Of a stretch of 64,000 nt of DNA, positions 46,925-55,339 are shown one piece after another. The notes under the pieces were generated by a model, which ran no database searches, had not been told where the DNA came from, and saw only the letters and a list, made by a program, of their open reading frames with translations. The DNA lies in contig AP025576.1 in assembly GCA_022845955.1 (NCBI GenBank), positions 558,001 to 622,000 on the forward strand, given 5' to 3'. The translations under genes were made by a program, and so were the position numbers. This DNA is from Lachnospiraceae bacterium. GTDB taxonomy: Bacteria > Bacillota > Clostridia > Lachnospirales > Lachnospiraceae. The first letter of the stretch is position 1. Each line of letters starts with the position of its first letter.

Positions 46925-47794
46925 ATGGAACAGATTAGGAGCTTTGCGGATAAATATTTGGCACATGTACCATCTTTGCGGGTAACGGATATCGTGGAGA
47001 TTGTGATAATCTCTTTTCTCGTTTACCACATAATGGTATGGATTAAAAATACGAAGGCCTGGGCATTGTTTAAGGGTGTTGTATTTATTATGGTATTTAT
47101 CGTACTGGCCGCAGTATTTGAAATGAATACCATTTTGTGGATTGCCAAAAATGTGGTTATGTATGGTGTGGTTGCGTTGGTGGTAATCCTGCAGCCGGAA
47201 CTGCGCAAAGCGCTGGAACAGCTGGGTAAGACGGAATTCCTGGCATCCCTCCTCCCTTTCGAAATCGGAAAAGTGGAAGACGGCCTTTTCTCGGATAAAA
47301 CAGTCCATGAGATTTCCAAGGCCTGTGCGGAGATGGGAAAGGTAAAGACAGGGGCGTTGATTGTGGTACAGCAGAATGACCCCCTAACAGAATATGAAAG
47401 AACCGGAATTGATGTGGACGGCATTGTTACCAGCCAGCTGCTCATTAATATTTTTGAACATAATACACCGCTTCACGACGGTGCTGTTATTGTACGCGGA
47501 GACAGGATTATATCCGCTACCTGCTACCTGCCCCTGTCGGACAATATGTCACTGAGTAAGGATCTGGGAACACGGCACCGGGCCGGTGTGGGAATTTCGG
47601 AAGTATCGGATTCCATGACGGTGATTGTCTCGGAAGAAACGGGTAAAATAAGCGTTGCCTATTCCGGGGTGCTCTACCGCAGCCTGTCACCTGCCGAACT
47701 GGAGGAACAGCTCAAAAAGATACAGAATAAACCGGTGGATGAGAAGGAGCACAGGCTTTGGAAAGGATGGCCGAAGAATGAAAAGAACAAATAA
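46925..47794 (+). CDS. cdaA: Diadenylate cyclase CdaA
   Basis: Membrane-bound enzyme that makes cyclic di-AMP, which controls potassium and osmotic balance. Of its 289 residues the N-terminal third forms three membrane helices (about 15-90). The DAC domain has the DGA motif in TPLHDGAVIVRGDR (D185) and RHR at 217-219 in GTRHRAGVGISE. The start is ATG 46925 (GTG 46919 possible). It overlaps the next gene by 17 bases. The cdaA-cdaR-glmM order is the conserved Firmicutes c-di-AMP operon. Confidence 0.96.
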   Translation: MEQIRSFADKYLAHVPSLRVTDIVEIVIISFLVYHIMVWIKNTKAWALFKGVVFIMVFIVLAAVFEMNTILWIAKNVVMYGVVALVVILQPELRKALEQLGKTEFLASLLPFEIGKVEDGLFSDKTVHEISKACAEMGKVKTGALIVVQQNDPLTEYERTGIDVDGIVTSQLLINIFEHNTPLHDGAVIVRGDRIISATCYLPLSDNMSLSKDLGTRHRAGVGISEVSDSMTVIVSEETGKISVAYSGVLYRSLSPAELEEQLKKIQNKPVDEKEHRLWKGWPKNEKNK

Positions 47795-49088
47795 ATTATG
47801 GCATAATCTCGGCCTGAAAATCATGGCGCTGGTTTTTTCCGTCCTGCTCTGGATGGTCGCCGTGAATATCAATGATCCCGTGGAACGGAAGGTTTTCCGG
47901 GATGTTAAGGTGGAAACCACGAATACCAACGTACTGACGGATGAAAATAAGCTTTATAAGGTGCTGGATGATACGGATACGGTGACCGTTACGGTACGCG
48001 CCAGCCGCTCCGTCCTGGAAACAATTAATGTGAGTGATATTACCGCAAGCGCGGATTTTTCAGAACTGTCCTTTACCAATACGGTGCCTATCCGGCTTTC
48101 CGTAAACCGCTATGTTGACAAACAGATTGAGAGCATCAGCGGGAGCATAGACAGCATGAAGCTGGAAGTGGAAGATAAGAAAGAAAAGCAGCTTGTGATT
48201 GAGATCGTCCAGAGCGGCGAGCCGGCAGAAGGCTATATCGTTGGGAAAATTACCACTACTGACGGAAACGCCATGAGAATTTCCGGCCCCGAATCCGTGG
48301 TGGATACGGTAAAAAAAGCTATAGTGAAAGCGGATGTGAGTGACCTGACGGACAACATCAATATTACGGAGAAGATAACACTTCTGGATGCGGAAGGTAA
48401 GGAAGTTACGGACAGCAGTATTTCACGGAGCGTGAACACCGCAAAGGTTTCCATAACCATACTTGCCACGAAGGAAGTACCGGTGTCCTTATCCACTATG
48501 GGTGAGCCGGCTTCCGGGTATGTGGCTACCGGTGAGATAAACTGTGCGCCGGCGGTCGTGACCATTGCAGGACGAAGCAGCGTAATCAAGGATGTGGGAG
48601 GCCTTGTGATTCCGCCGGAAGAGCTGGATATCACAGGGGCGACTGCCGATGTGACTAAGCTGATTGATGTGCGCGGGTACCTTCCTGAAGGCGTCAGCCT
48701 GAGCAATACAGGCGGAGAGGAATTCAACGGAAAGATCGCTGTGACCGTTAAGATAGAACCGCTGGTGGATATCACCCGGACGGTGGACAGTTCCAGGATC
48801 CAGGTCCTGAACGTACCGGAAGGATATTCGGTTACCCTCACTCCGGACAGTTCCGTTACGATGAAACTCCGCGGTCTGCAGGGAAACCTGGATCAGGTAA
48901 ATACCGATACCCTGACCTGTACGGTGGATGTGGCGGAATGGATGAGTGATAACGGATTGTCGGAACTGAGCGAAGGGAGTGCGGAAGCGGAGGTTGACGT
49001 TTCCCTGCCTTCCGGGGTTATTCTTACGGCACCGGTCAGGGCGGCCCTTACGATTGAAAAAATAGCGGAAGTTACCCCGGAGGAATAA
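47778..49088 (+). CDS. cdaR: YbbR domain protein CdaR, regulator of CdaA
   Basis: A membrane-anchored extracellular protein of 436 residues. One N-terminal helix (about 10-30, LGLKIMALVFSVLLWMVAVN) is followed by about four YbbR repeats; each begins with strands such as PVERKVFRDVKVET or KEVPVSLSTMGEPASGYV. In Bacillus and Listeria CdaR binds CdaA and modulates cyclase activity. ATG 47778 lies inside the cdaA 3' end; the longer ORF from 47655 reads the cdaA frame-shifted. It is followed by glmM. Confidence 0.92.
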   Translation: MKRTNKLWHNLGLKIMALVFSVLLWMVAVNINDPVERKVFRDVKVETTNTNVLTDENKLYKVLDDTDTVTVTVRASRSVLETINVSDITASADFSELSFTNTVPIRLSVNRYVDKQIESISGSIDSMKLEVEDKKEKQLVIEIVQSGEPAEGYIVGKITTTDGNAMRISGPESVVDTVKKAIVKADVSDLTDNINITEKITLLDAEGKEVTDSSISRSVNTAKVSITILATKEVPVSLSTMGEPASGYVATGEINCAPAVVTIAGRSSVIKDVGGLVIPPEELDITGATADVTKLIDVRGYLPEGVSLSNTGGEEFNGKIAVTVKIEPLVDITRTVDSSRIQVLNVPEGYSVTLTPDSSVTMKLRGLQGNLDQVNTDTLTCTVDVAEWMSDNGLSELSEGSAEAEVDVSLPSGVILTAPVRAALTIEKIAEVTPEE

Positions 49089-49178
49089 AGGGTTCCGGAT
49101 TACCAGGGAAGCCGGTTGCCTGAAGGGTTCTGTATATGTGAGCATAAAGCCGTTTATAAGGCAGAATGAGAGGATAAT

Positions 49179-50528
49179 ATGGCTAGATTATTTGGTACGG
49201 ATGGAGTGCGCGGAGTGGCAAATGAGGAACTGACCCCGCTGCTGGCTATGCAGCTTGGGCAGGCAGGGGCAACTGTTCTTACAAAAGAGAATGAACACAG
49301 GCCTACTATCATGGTGGGCTGTGATACCCGTATTTCAGGGGATATGCTGGCAAATGCACTGATGGCGGGGATCTGCAGCGTGGGGGCCAATGCGGTATAT
49401 GTAGGTGTGATTCCCACGCCCGCAGTAGCTTACCTGACAAAGAAATACAAGGTGGAAGCCGGGGTGGTGATTTCCGCATCCCATAATCCCGTGGAATTTA
49501 ACGGGATCAAGTTTTTTGACGGGAACGGTTACAAGCTGCCCGACAGTATGGAGGATGAAATTGAAGCGCTGATTCGCGGCGGTATGCATAATCTGGAGCT
49601 TCCCACAGGTTCCAGGGTGGGGAAAATTAAATACAGGACAGATGCCAGGGAGGAATATATCAATCATGCCATCCAGTCGGTGCCGGTGGATTTATCCGCA
49701 TTGAAAATTGTCGTTGACTGTGCGGAGGGAGCTTCTTACTATACATCAGTAGAAGCGTTGAGAGAGCTTGGGGCGAATGTGGTGCCTATCCACAATATGC
49801 CCGACGGAACGAACATCAATTCGAACTGCGGTTCCACCCATATGGAAGAGCTGCAGGCCAGGGTGGTCTATGAGAAGGCCAACGTTGGCCTGGCTTTTGA
49901 CGGGGATGCAGACAGACTCCTTGCAGTGGATGAAAACGGAGCCATTGTAGACGGCGATCAGATCATGGCTGTGGTCGGCAATCATATGAAGAACCAGGGC
50001 AAATTGAAAAAGAATACTATCGTTGCTACGGTAATGAGCAATCTTGGTTTTTTCAAAATGGGAGAAAGAGAAAATCTCCATATGGAGCAGACAAAGGTGG
50101 GTGATCGCTATGTGCTGGAGCGGATGCGTGAAATCGGCGCCAGCCTGGGTGGTGAGCAGTCGGGGCATGTGATCTTTCTGGATGAGAATACCACGGGGGA
50201 CGGCCTGTTAAGCGCGCTGCATCTGCTGGAGGTCATGGTGGATACCGGGAAGCCGCTGTCGGAGCTGGCTTCTGTTATGACAGTAATGCCCCAGGCGCTG
50301 GTCAATGCAAAGGTACCGAACCATAAGAAAGATAAATACATGGAATATCCCGAGATTGCCAAAGCGATTGATGAGCTGAACAGTAAATTTGCCGGTGAGG
50401 GACGTGTGCTCATCAGGCCTTCCGGAACGGAACCCAAGGTCCGTGTCATGATAGAGGGTAAGGATCAGCGGATGATTGATGAGGAAGCCCACAAGCTTGC
50501 GGATTTGATTCAGAACATCATGCTGTAA
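49179..50528 (+). CDS. glmM: Phosphoglucosamine mutase GlmM
   Basis: Enzyme that converts glucosamine-6-phosphate to glucosamine-1-phosphate for peptidoglycan precursor UDP-GlcNAc. The catalytic serine is S101 in ISASHNPVEFNGIKFF. The magnesium loop is AFDGDADRLLAVDE, the sugar loop GGEQSGHVIF and the phosphate site RPSGTEPKVRVM. At 449 residues the length is normal. In related bacteria GlmM binds and inhibits CdaA, consistent with the operon position behind cdaA-cdaR. Confidence 0.97.
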   Translation: MARLFGTDGVRGVANEELTPLLAMQLGQAGATVLTKENEHRPTIMVGCDTRISGDMLANALMAGICSVGANAVYVGVIPTPAVAYLTKKYKVEAGVVISASHNPVEFNGIKFFDGNGYKLPDSMEDEIEALIRGGMHNLELPTGSRVGKIKYRTDAREEYINHAIQSVPVDLSALKIVVDCAEGASYYTSVEALRELGANVVPIHNMPDGTNINSNCGSTHMEELQARVVYEKANVGLAFDGDADRLLAVDENGAIVDGDQIMAVVGNHMKNQGKLKKNTIVATVMSNLGFFKMGERENLHMEQTKVGDRYVLERMREIGASLGGEQSGHVIFLDENTTGDGLLSALHLLEVMVDTGKPLSELASVMTVMPQALVNAKVPNHKKDKYMEYPEIAKAIDELNSKFAGEGRVLIRPSGTEPKVRVMIEGKDQRMIDEEAHKLADLIQNIML

Positions 50529-50578
50529 ACCAGGGGATGTGTACAGTGACTTCCCGGAGGGGTTTCCCTGCAAACCCC

Positions 50579-50607
50579 TTGAGATATGGACAGAATGATG
50601 ATATACT
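50579..50607 (+). promoter_or_regulatory. Promoter of the HPr gene
   Basis: TTGAGA (50579-50584), 17-bp spacer, TATACT (50602-50607), about 60 bases before the start codon. Confidence 0.65.
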
Positions 50608-50666
50608 AATTTTAGTGGGGTGAAGTGGTTTTCCCTACAGGGATGAAGAAACAGGAGGTAATGTTC

Positions 50667-50930
50667 ATGGTAAGCCAAAAGGTGGTTATAAAGAATCCTA
50701 CAGGACTGCATTTGAGGCCGGCCGGCATCCTATGTAAAGAGGCGATGCAGTTTAAATCGCTGATTACTTTTACATTCAGGGACAGCACGGCAAATGCCAA
50801 AAGTGTTCTCAGTGTCCTGGGGGCATGTGTAAAATGTGGTGATGAAATCGAGCTTACCTGCGAGGGTGAAGACGAAGAAGAGGCTTTGAAGGCGTTGGTT
50901 AATGCCATTGAAAGCGGCCTCGGAGAATGA
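50667..50930 (+). CDS. ptsH: Phosphocarrier protein HPr
   Basis: The general PTS phosphocarrier, 87 residues. The active histidine is His15 in PTGLHLRPAGILC, and the HPr-kinase target is Ser46 in AKSVLSVLGA. An unusual feature is three cysteines (C20-like in GILCKEA, GACVKCGD). ATG 50667 has AGGAGG 8 bases upstream. Enzyme I (ptsI) does not follow; the next gene is leuA. This is the functional counterpart to the histidine-less HPr-like protein at 11205-11435. Confidence 0.93.
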   Translation: MVSQKVVIKNPTGLHLRPAGILCKEAMQFKSLITFTFRDSTANAKSVLSVLGACVKCGDEIELTCEGEDEEEALKALVNAIESGLGE

Positions 50931-50936
50931 TAGATA

Positions 50937-50986
50937 AATCAGCCCAACTTAAGTTCCGTAAGACAAGGGATGAGGGCTGATTTTTT
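50937..50986 (+). terminator. Terminator between HPr and leuA
   Basis: AATCAGCCC (50937-50945) pairs with GGGCTGATT (50974-50982), with a 28-nt loop, followed by T residues to 50986. Confidence 0.6.
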
Positions 50987-51023
50987 ATGCCATAGGATGC
51001 AGAAAGAAACAAGGAGGCAGGTT

Positions 51024-52712
51024 ATGCTGAATTATAAAAGATACCGTAAAAATCCGGTGGTTGCTTATCCGGAACGGGAATGGCCCAACAGGGAAATAGA
51101 GAAAGCGCCGGTATGGTGCAGTGTGGATCTGCGGGACGGAAACCAGGCTTTGATCGATCCCATGATTGTGGAAGAAAAGATAGAAATGTTCCAGTATCTG
51201 GTGAAGCTTGGGTTCAAGGAAATAGAAATCGGATTTCCGGCGGCAAGCCAGATTGAATTTGACTTTCTCCGACAGCTGGTGGATCGGAAAATGATTCCCG
51301 ATGATGTGCGGGTTCAGGTGCTGACCCAGTGCAGGGAAGAACTGATTGACCGGACGTTTGAATCGATAGAAGGCTGTAAGCAGGCCGTGGTACATATTTA
51401 TAATTCCACATCCACCCTGCAGCGGGATGTGGTGTTCCATGCATCCCGGGAAGAGATCATTGCTATTGCGGTCAAGGGTACCCAGATGGTAAAGGAGCGT
51501 GCGGCGGCTTTTCCGGGAAAGATCGTGCTGGAATATTCCCCGGAGAGTTTTACGGGAACCGAACTGGATTTCGCCCTGGAAATCTGTACGGCGGTACAGG
51601 AGACCTGGGGACCGACGAAGGAAGAACCTATTATTATAAACCTGCCTTCCACCGTGGAAATGAACACGCCTAATGTGTATGCGGATCAGATCGAGTGGAT
51701 GGATCGTCATTTCAAGGACAGGGAGACTATTGTACTCAGTATCCATCCCCATAATGACCGGGGAACCGGTGTGGCAAGCTCCGAGCTGGCCCTTCTTGCC
51801 GGAGCCCAGAGGGTGGAAGGGACTCTGTTCGGAAACGGGGAGCGTACCGGAAACGTGGATCTGCTCACCATCGCCTATAATATGTTTTCCCAGGGCATTG
51901 ACCCGGAGCTGAATATCGAGCATATCAATGAGATAATAGAAATTTATGAGAGATGCTGTAAGATGCCTATTGATGCGAGGCATCCCTATGCGGGCAAGCT
52001 GGTATTCACCGCCTTTTCCGGTTCCCATCAGGATGCCATTAATAAAGGCGTGCAGGCAATGAAGGAAAGGAACAGTCAGATCTGGCAGGTGCCTTATCTG
52101 CCTATTGATCCTTCGGATATCGGAAGGGAATATGAGCCTATTGTCCGTATTAATTCCCAATCGGGAAAAGGCGGCGTAGCTTTTATTATGGATACCTATT
52201 TCGGTTTCAAGCTTCCCAAAGCCATGCATAAGGAATTCGCTAATGTAATCCAGAAGATTTCCGAGAAGCAGGGTGAGGTATCCCCGGATGAAATTATGGA
52301 TTCCTTCCGCAAAGAATATCTGGATAAAAAGGAACCCATCCATTTCCGCAAGCTGAAAATGGATGATCTCACAGGAGAAACCGCTTCTGAATTTGACACC
52401 AGGGTTACGGTGGATTATACCGATCATGGGGAAGCCGGCCAGTTCAGCGCTGTGGGCAACGGCCCTATCGATGCGGTGCAGAGAGGTCTTCAGGTGGAAC
52501 TGGGTGTCCGTATCAAGGTGCTGGATTACGAAGAGCATGCGCTCCAGAGCGGATCCAATTCCCAGGCTGCTGCTTATATCCATCTGCTGGATGCGGAGAC
52601 CGGACGGGTCACCTATGGCGTTGGTGTGAGCTCCAATATCACCAGGGCGTCCGTAAGAGCCATTTTCTCAGCGATTAACCGGCTGGAATTGGGGAAGCCC
52701 AATACCCCGTAG
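51024..52712 (+). CDS. leuA: 2-isopropylmalate synthase (LeuA type 2)
   Basis: First committed enzyme of leucine synthesis: condenses 2-oxoisovalerate with acetyl-CoA. The length of 562 residues, and the opening YPEREWPNREIEKAPVWCSV, mark the long type 2 form. VDLRDGNQALIDPM is the catalytic HMGL motif. SIHPHNDRGTGVASSEL and GTLFGNGERTGNVDLLT hold the metal-binding His residues and substrate site. The C-terminal third (from about 440) is the regulatory LeuA dimer domain with the leucine-binding region. Other leu genes are not visible here. AAGGAGG lies 6 bases before ATG 51024. Confidence 0.95.
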   Translation: MLNYKRYRKNPVVAYPEREWPNREIEKAPVWCSVDLRDGNQALIDPMIVEEKIEMFQYLVKLGFKEIEIGFPAASQIEFDFLRQLVDRKMIPDDVRVQVLTQCREELIDRTFESIEGCKQAVVHIYNSTSTLQRDVVFHASREEIIAIAVKGTQMVKERAAAFPGKIVLEYSPESFTGTELDFALEICTAVQETWGPTKEEPIIINLPSTVEMNTPNVYADQIEWMDRHFKDRETIVLSIHPHNDRGTGVASSELALLAGAQRVEGTLFGNGERTGNVDLLTIAYNMFSQGIDPELNIEHINEIIEIYERCCKMPIDARHPYAGKLVFTAFSGSHQDAINKGVQAMKERNSQIWQVPYLPIDPSDIGREYEPIVRINSQSGKGGVAFIMDTYFGFKLPKAMHKEFANVIQKISEKQGEVSPDEIMDSFRKEYLDKKEPIHFRKLKMDDLTGETASEFDTRVTVDYTDHGEAGQFSAVGNGPIDAVQRGLQVELGVRIKVLDYEEHALQSGSNSQAAAYIHLLDAETGRVTYGVGVSSNITRASVRAIFSAINRLELGKPNTP

Positions 52713-52719
52713 CGACATA

Positions 52720-52759
52720 AAAACGGCAGTACCCTGAATAAAGGTACTGCCGTTTTTTT
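52720..52759. terminator. Bidirectional terminator between leuA and the DUF3048 gene
   Basis: A perfect 14-bp stem (52720-52733 with 52743-52756) with a T-run on the + strand (52753-52759) and A residues in the first arm. It can serve both convergent genes. Confidence 0.85.
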
Positions 52760-52804
52760 CTGCGGACATCCCGCCGTCAGGCAGGAAACCGTGCATGCTG
52801 TTAT

Positions 52805-53959
52805 TTATTCGTATCCGAAGGTATCCCCGTCTTCAACAATGCAAATCATGGTTTTTCCGGTATTCAGTTCTATTTCATTCCCGTCGTCATCATAGAATTT
52901 GGTGGGATCGTAATCACCGGTCTTTTTCCAGTTCACATGAATTCCTTTTCCGTTGGTGAAATAGTATCCGTCTCTTGTGGTATCATGATCCTGGAAGCTC
53001 AGATAACCCTTCGCATCCCTCACTTCATAATAAGCGAACTGTACAAGAACATTCTTAAAAGCCAGCTGTGCGTTATCAAAACCTGCATCCACATGGGGCT
53101 TCCCATATTCATAACGATAGAACAGGCCGTCCTCTTCATTATATTCAAAATAGGTTTTGGAAATGGGGTAACATTTCGCCATATCTATTTTTTTCACTGT
53201 GAGGGCATCACTATACTGTTCCAATGTGTTAGGGCTGGATTCTCCCACGAATTTGAAATGATCCGGATTATAATAGTTTTCCCGGTAGGTTTTGGAGATC
53301 CCCAGTTTATCAATGGCCTCGTTGGCTCCCTCCGCACTCAGATAGGCATTCTGAGGGGCTTTCCGGTCGGAACTGCGGAAATAAGCATTGCCGTAGATCC
53401 CCTTTTTGCCGGTGCCGCCGTAATTGGCGCCTGTTACGTTGTCGGTGCTTTTCTGTTCGATGACAGGTGCAATATAATAAGGCCCGCCAAAATGGAAATA
53501 AATGGCATCCCATTCAAAGGCCCAGTAAACGAAATAGTCCCTGGAGCTTCTTACGTTGCCGATACGTTTCATTTCTTCATTGTCCCAGTCCTTGAAAACG
53601 GCCATGAGACGCGTGATCTTGCCTTCCACAGGGCATTCATACAGGATGTCCGCTTTGGAGAGGCTGTAATGAGGCAGTGCGGAGGAATCGTTGGGAATCA
53701 TGACCGCTATAGGCCTCTGATCCGCAATATCCCCGCTGATCCATTCGTTGGTCAGAGGACTTCTCACCATTCCCTCTTCAGGAGGGACTTCTTCAGCAAC
53801 CGTTTCCGTCTCTGTTTCCGATTCTGTTTCAGCCGGCACGCTTTCTGCCGTTTCTTCCGTTGCCGGTATGGTTTCTGTTTCCTCCTTGGCTTTCCCGCAG
53901 CCGAACAGCAGCATGGCGGATGACAGACCTGCCAGGAGTAATACACCCAGTTTTCTCAT
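52805..53959 (-). CDS. DUF3048 domain lipoprotein (YerB-like)
   Basis: The protein (384 residues) has a lipoprotein signal peptide MRKLGVLLLAGLSSAMLLFGC with the lipidated Cys at about residue 21, then a Glu/Thr-rich linker (about 25-60). The DUF3048 domain follows: RPIAVMIPNDSSALPHYSL, ADILYECPVEGKITRLMAVF, RIGNVRSSRDYFVYWA, and the C-terminal subdomain. Members such as Bacillus YerB are extracellular with unknown function. ATG 53959 has GAGG 7 bases upstream. It has its own minus-strand promoter and a structured leader. Confidence 0.88.
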   Translation of the reverse strand: MRKLGVLLLAGLSSAMLLFGCGKAKEETETIPATEETAESVPAETESETETETVAEEVPPEEGMVRSPLTNEWISGDIADQRPIAVMIPNDSSALPHYSLSKADILYECPVEGKITRLMAVFKDWDNEEMKRIGNVRSSRDYFVYWAFEWDAIYFHFGGPYYIAPVIEQKSTDNVTGANYGGTGKKGIYGNAYFRSSDRKAPQNAYLSAEGANEAIDKLGISKTYRENYYNPDHFKFVGESSPNTLEQYSDALTVKKIDMAKCYPISKTYFEYNEEDGLFYRYEYGKPHVDAGFDNAQLAFKNVLVQFAYYEVRDAKGYLSFQDHDTTRDGYYFTNGKGIHVNWKKTGDYDPTKFYDDDGNEIELNTGKTMICIVEDGDTFGYE

Positions 53960-53998
53960 GATAAATCCTCGCTTTCCTTACTATTTTCTCGCAAGTGG

Positions 53999-54065
53999 CT
54001 GCCGTCCGCGTCCTGCCCGGGGATAATCCTTCCGGCAGCCCTCCCGGGCAGGATGCGGACGGCAG
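53999..54065. repeat. Long palindrome in the leader of the DUF3048 gene
   Basis: Arms 53999-54021 and 54043-54065 match at 22 of 23 positions with the remaining pair a G-U, around a 21-nt loop. No T-run follows on either strand. It lies between the predicted promoter and the start codon of the DUF3048 gene, so it would be a strong hairpin in that mRNA leader. Confidence 0.75.
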
Positions 54066-54159
54066 ACACAGGTAAATACCGGCACTCCGCTATGTGCGCC
54101 GTTTTATGCAGGGCTTGCCAGGACCCTGCCCGTATGAAGTCAAACACACTCTAACAGAC

Positions 54160-54188
54160 ATTATAGACAAAAAAGGAAGGATTGTCAC
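54160..54188 (-). promoter_or_regulatory. Promoter of the DUF3048 gene
   Basis: On the minus strand GTGACA (54188-54183), 17-bp spacer, TATAAT (54165-54160). It gives a leader of about 195 bases. Confidence 0.65.
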
Positions 54189-54297
54189 TAAAATTAAGGT
54201 TTTTTTAAGAATACCAAAGTGCCTCAGCCGATGCAGATAAAAAAGTTTGGTGTCATCCGGCGGCGCCTTCTATGTGGTAAAATCTGTGTGTTAGTGA

Positions 54298-54303
54298 TAT
54301 AAT
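54298..54303 (+). promoter_or_regulatory. Likely -10 of the rmlD promoter
   Basis: A perfect TATAAT 110 bases before rmlD. The sequence at the -35 position (TGGTAA) matches poorly, so the promoter may need an activator. Confidence 0.35.
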
Positions 54304-54315
54304 AAAAAAATGTAA

Positions 54316-54340
54316 AACTGTAAAGGAACGAAACAGTTGT
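54316..54340. repeat. Copy D of the dispersed 25-bp hairpin repeat
   Basis: AACTG...CAGTT hairpin of the same 25-nt length as copies B and C, the most diverged copy. A-rich sequence follows, as in copies A and B. It lies just after the -10 of the likely rmlD promoter, so it would be at the start of the rmlD leader. Confidence 0.45.
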
Positions 54341-54413
54341 AAAAAATGTAAGCATGCATGTGGAAGGCTTTGTCCGAAGCTGTCTGCCTGCGGAGAATTT
54401 GGAGGTTTCCTGA

Positions 54414-55256
54414 ATGAAGAAAATTATTGTAACCGGATGCAACGGACAGCTGGGACGGGCTGTTAACCTTTTTTTTAAAGAGAATCAGGATATCAGTTTT
54501 GTAAATACAGATGTTGGTGAGCTGGACATTACCAATATTGATAAAGTTATGGAACTGGCCAGGGAGGTGCAGCCTTATGCTATCATCAACTGCGCGGCCC
54601 ATACCGGAGTGGACGCCTGTGAAACGGAGTATGACAAAGCGTTCAAAATCAACGCCATCGGACCCAGGAACCTGAGTATTGCAGCCCGGGAAACAGGGGC
54701 GAAGCTGATGCATATTTCCACGGATTATGTATTTGACGGGAAGGGGACAAGGCCCTATGTGGAAACGGACGCTACCAATCCTCAGGGCGCATACGGATCC
54801 ACCAAGCTGGCGGGAGAAGAATTTGTGAAAGATTTTGCCGGCAGGTATTTTATCCTGCGGACGGCGTGGCTGTACGGGGATGGAAAGAATTTTGCCAAGA
54901 CGATGCTCCGGCTTTCCGAAAGTAATGATAAAGTGAGGGTGGTAGGGGATCAGTTCGGCTCCCCCACCAGTGCTTCCGAACTCACCAAGGCAATTAATGC
55001 GTTGCTTTTTACGGAAAACTACGGTTTATTCCATGCTACCTGTGAAGGGTCCTGCAGCTGGGCAGAGTTTGCAGGGGAGGTATTCCGCCTTGCGGGGAAG
55101 AGCACGGCGGTTGAGGCAATCACTACCGAGGAGTTCGGGGCACCTGCACCCAGACCGGCTTACTCCATCCTGGAGAACCGGATGTTTAAGCTGACGACAG
55201 ATTTCATGTTTGCCGACTGGCACGAAGCCATTGCGGAATATATGAAAACGCTGTAA
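54414..55256 (+). CDS. rmlD: dTDP-4-dehydrorhamnose reductase RmlD
   Basis: Short-chain dehydrogenase of 280 residues that makes dTDP-L-rhamnose, a surface-polysaccharide precursor. The N-terminal nucleotide motif is VTGCNGQLGRAVN; the active-site region has HISTDYVFDGKGTRPYVE and YGSTKLAGEEF with the catalytic Tyr and Lys. GGAGG precedes ATG 54414. rmlA, rmlB and rmlC are not visible nearby, so the rest of the pathway must be elsewhere. A strong terminator follows. Confidence 0.92.
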   Translation: MKKIIVTGCNGQLGRAVNLFFKENQDISFVNTDVGELDITNIDKVMELAREVQPYAIINCAAHTGVDACETEYDKAFKINAIGPRNLSIAARETGAKLMHISTDYVFDGKGTRPYVETDATNPQGAYGSTKLAGEEFVKDFAGRYFILRTAWLYGDGKNFAKTMLRLSESNDKVRVVGDQFGSPTSASELTKAINALLFTENYGLFHATCEGSCSWAEFAGEVFRLAGKSTAVEAITTEEFGAPAPRPAYSILENRMFKLTTDFMFADWHEAIAEYMKTL

Positions 55257-55270
55257 AAAGCGGATATGAA

Positions 55271-55309
55271 AACAGCCCTGCCTGATTTATTTCCGGCAGG
55301 GCTGTTTTT
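55271..55309. terminator. Terminator between rmlD and the convergent membrane-protein gene
   Basis: A perfect 12-bp stem (55271-55282 with 55295-55306) and a five-T run. The first arm is preceded by A residues, so it may also work on the minus strand for the gene ending at 55340. Confidence 0.85.
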
Positions 55310-55339
55310 CCGTAACAGAAGGATGTCCCGCAGGATGCA

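Larger units (their letters stand above)
53960..54413. other. Intergenic stretch with divergent promoters and hairpins
   Basis: This 454-base gap contains a long palindrome (53999-54065), a small hairpin (54108-54129, GCAGGG/CCCTGC), the DUF3048 promoter (54160-54188), the rmlD -10 (54298-54303) and a dispersed repeat (54316-54340). No coding sequence was supported. Confidence 0.6.

Noticed and set aside
50552..50580. Terminator hairpin after glmM
   Set aside because: AGGGGTTT/AAACCCCT pairs for 8 bases but no T-run follows and it overlaps the next promoter region.
50985..52583. 532-codon open frame on the minus strand
   Set aside because: Antisense shadow of leuA; no motif and no start signal.
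53960..54153. Known riboswitch in the DUF3048 leader
   Set aside because: I could not match the sequence to any riboswitch consensus I know, so only hairpins are reported.
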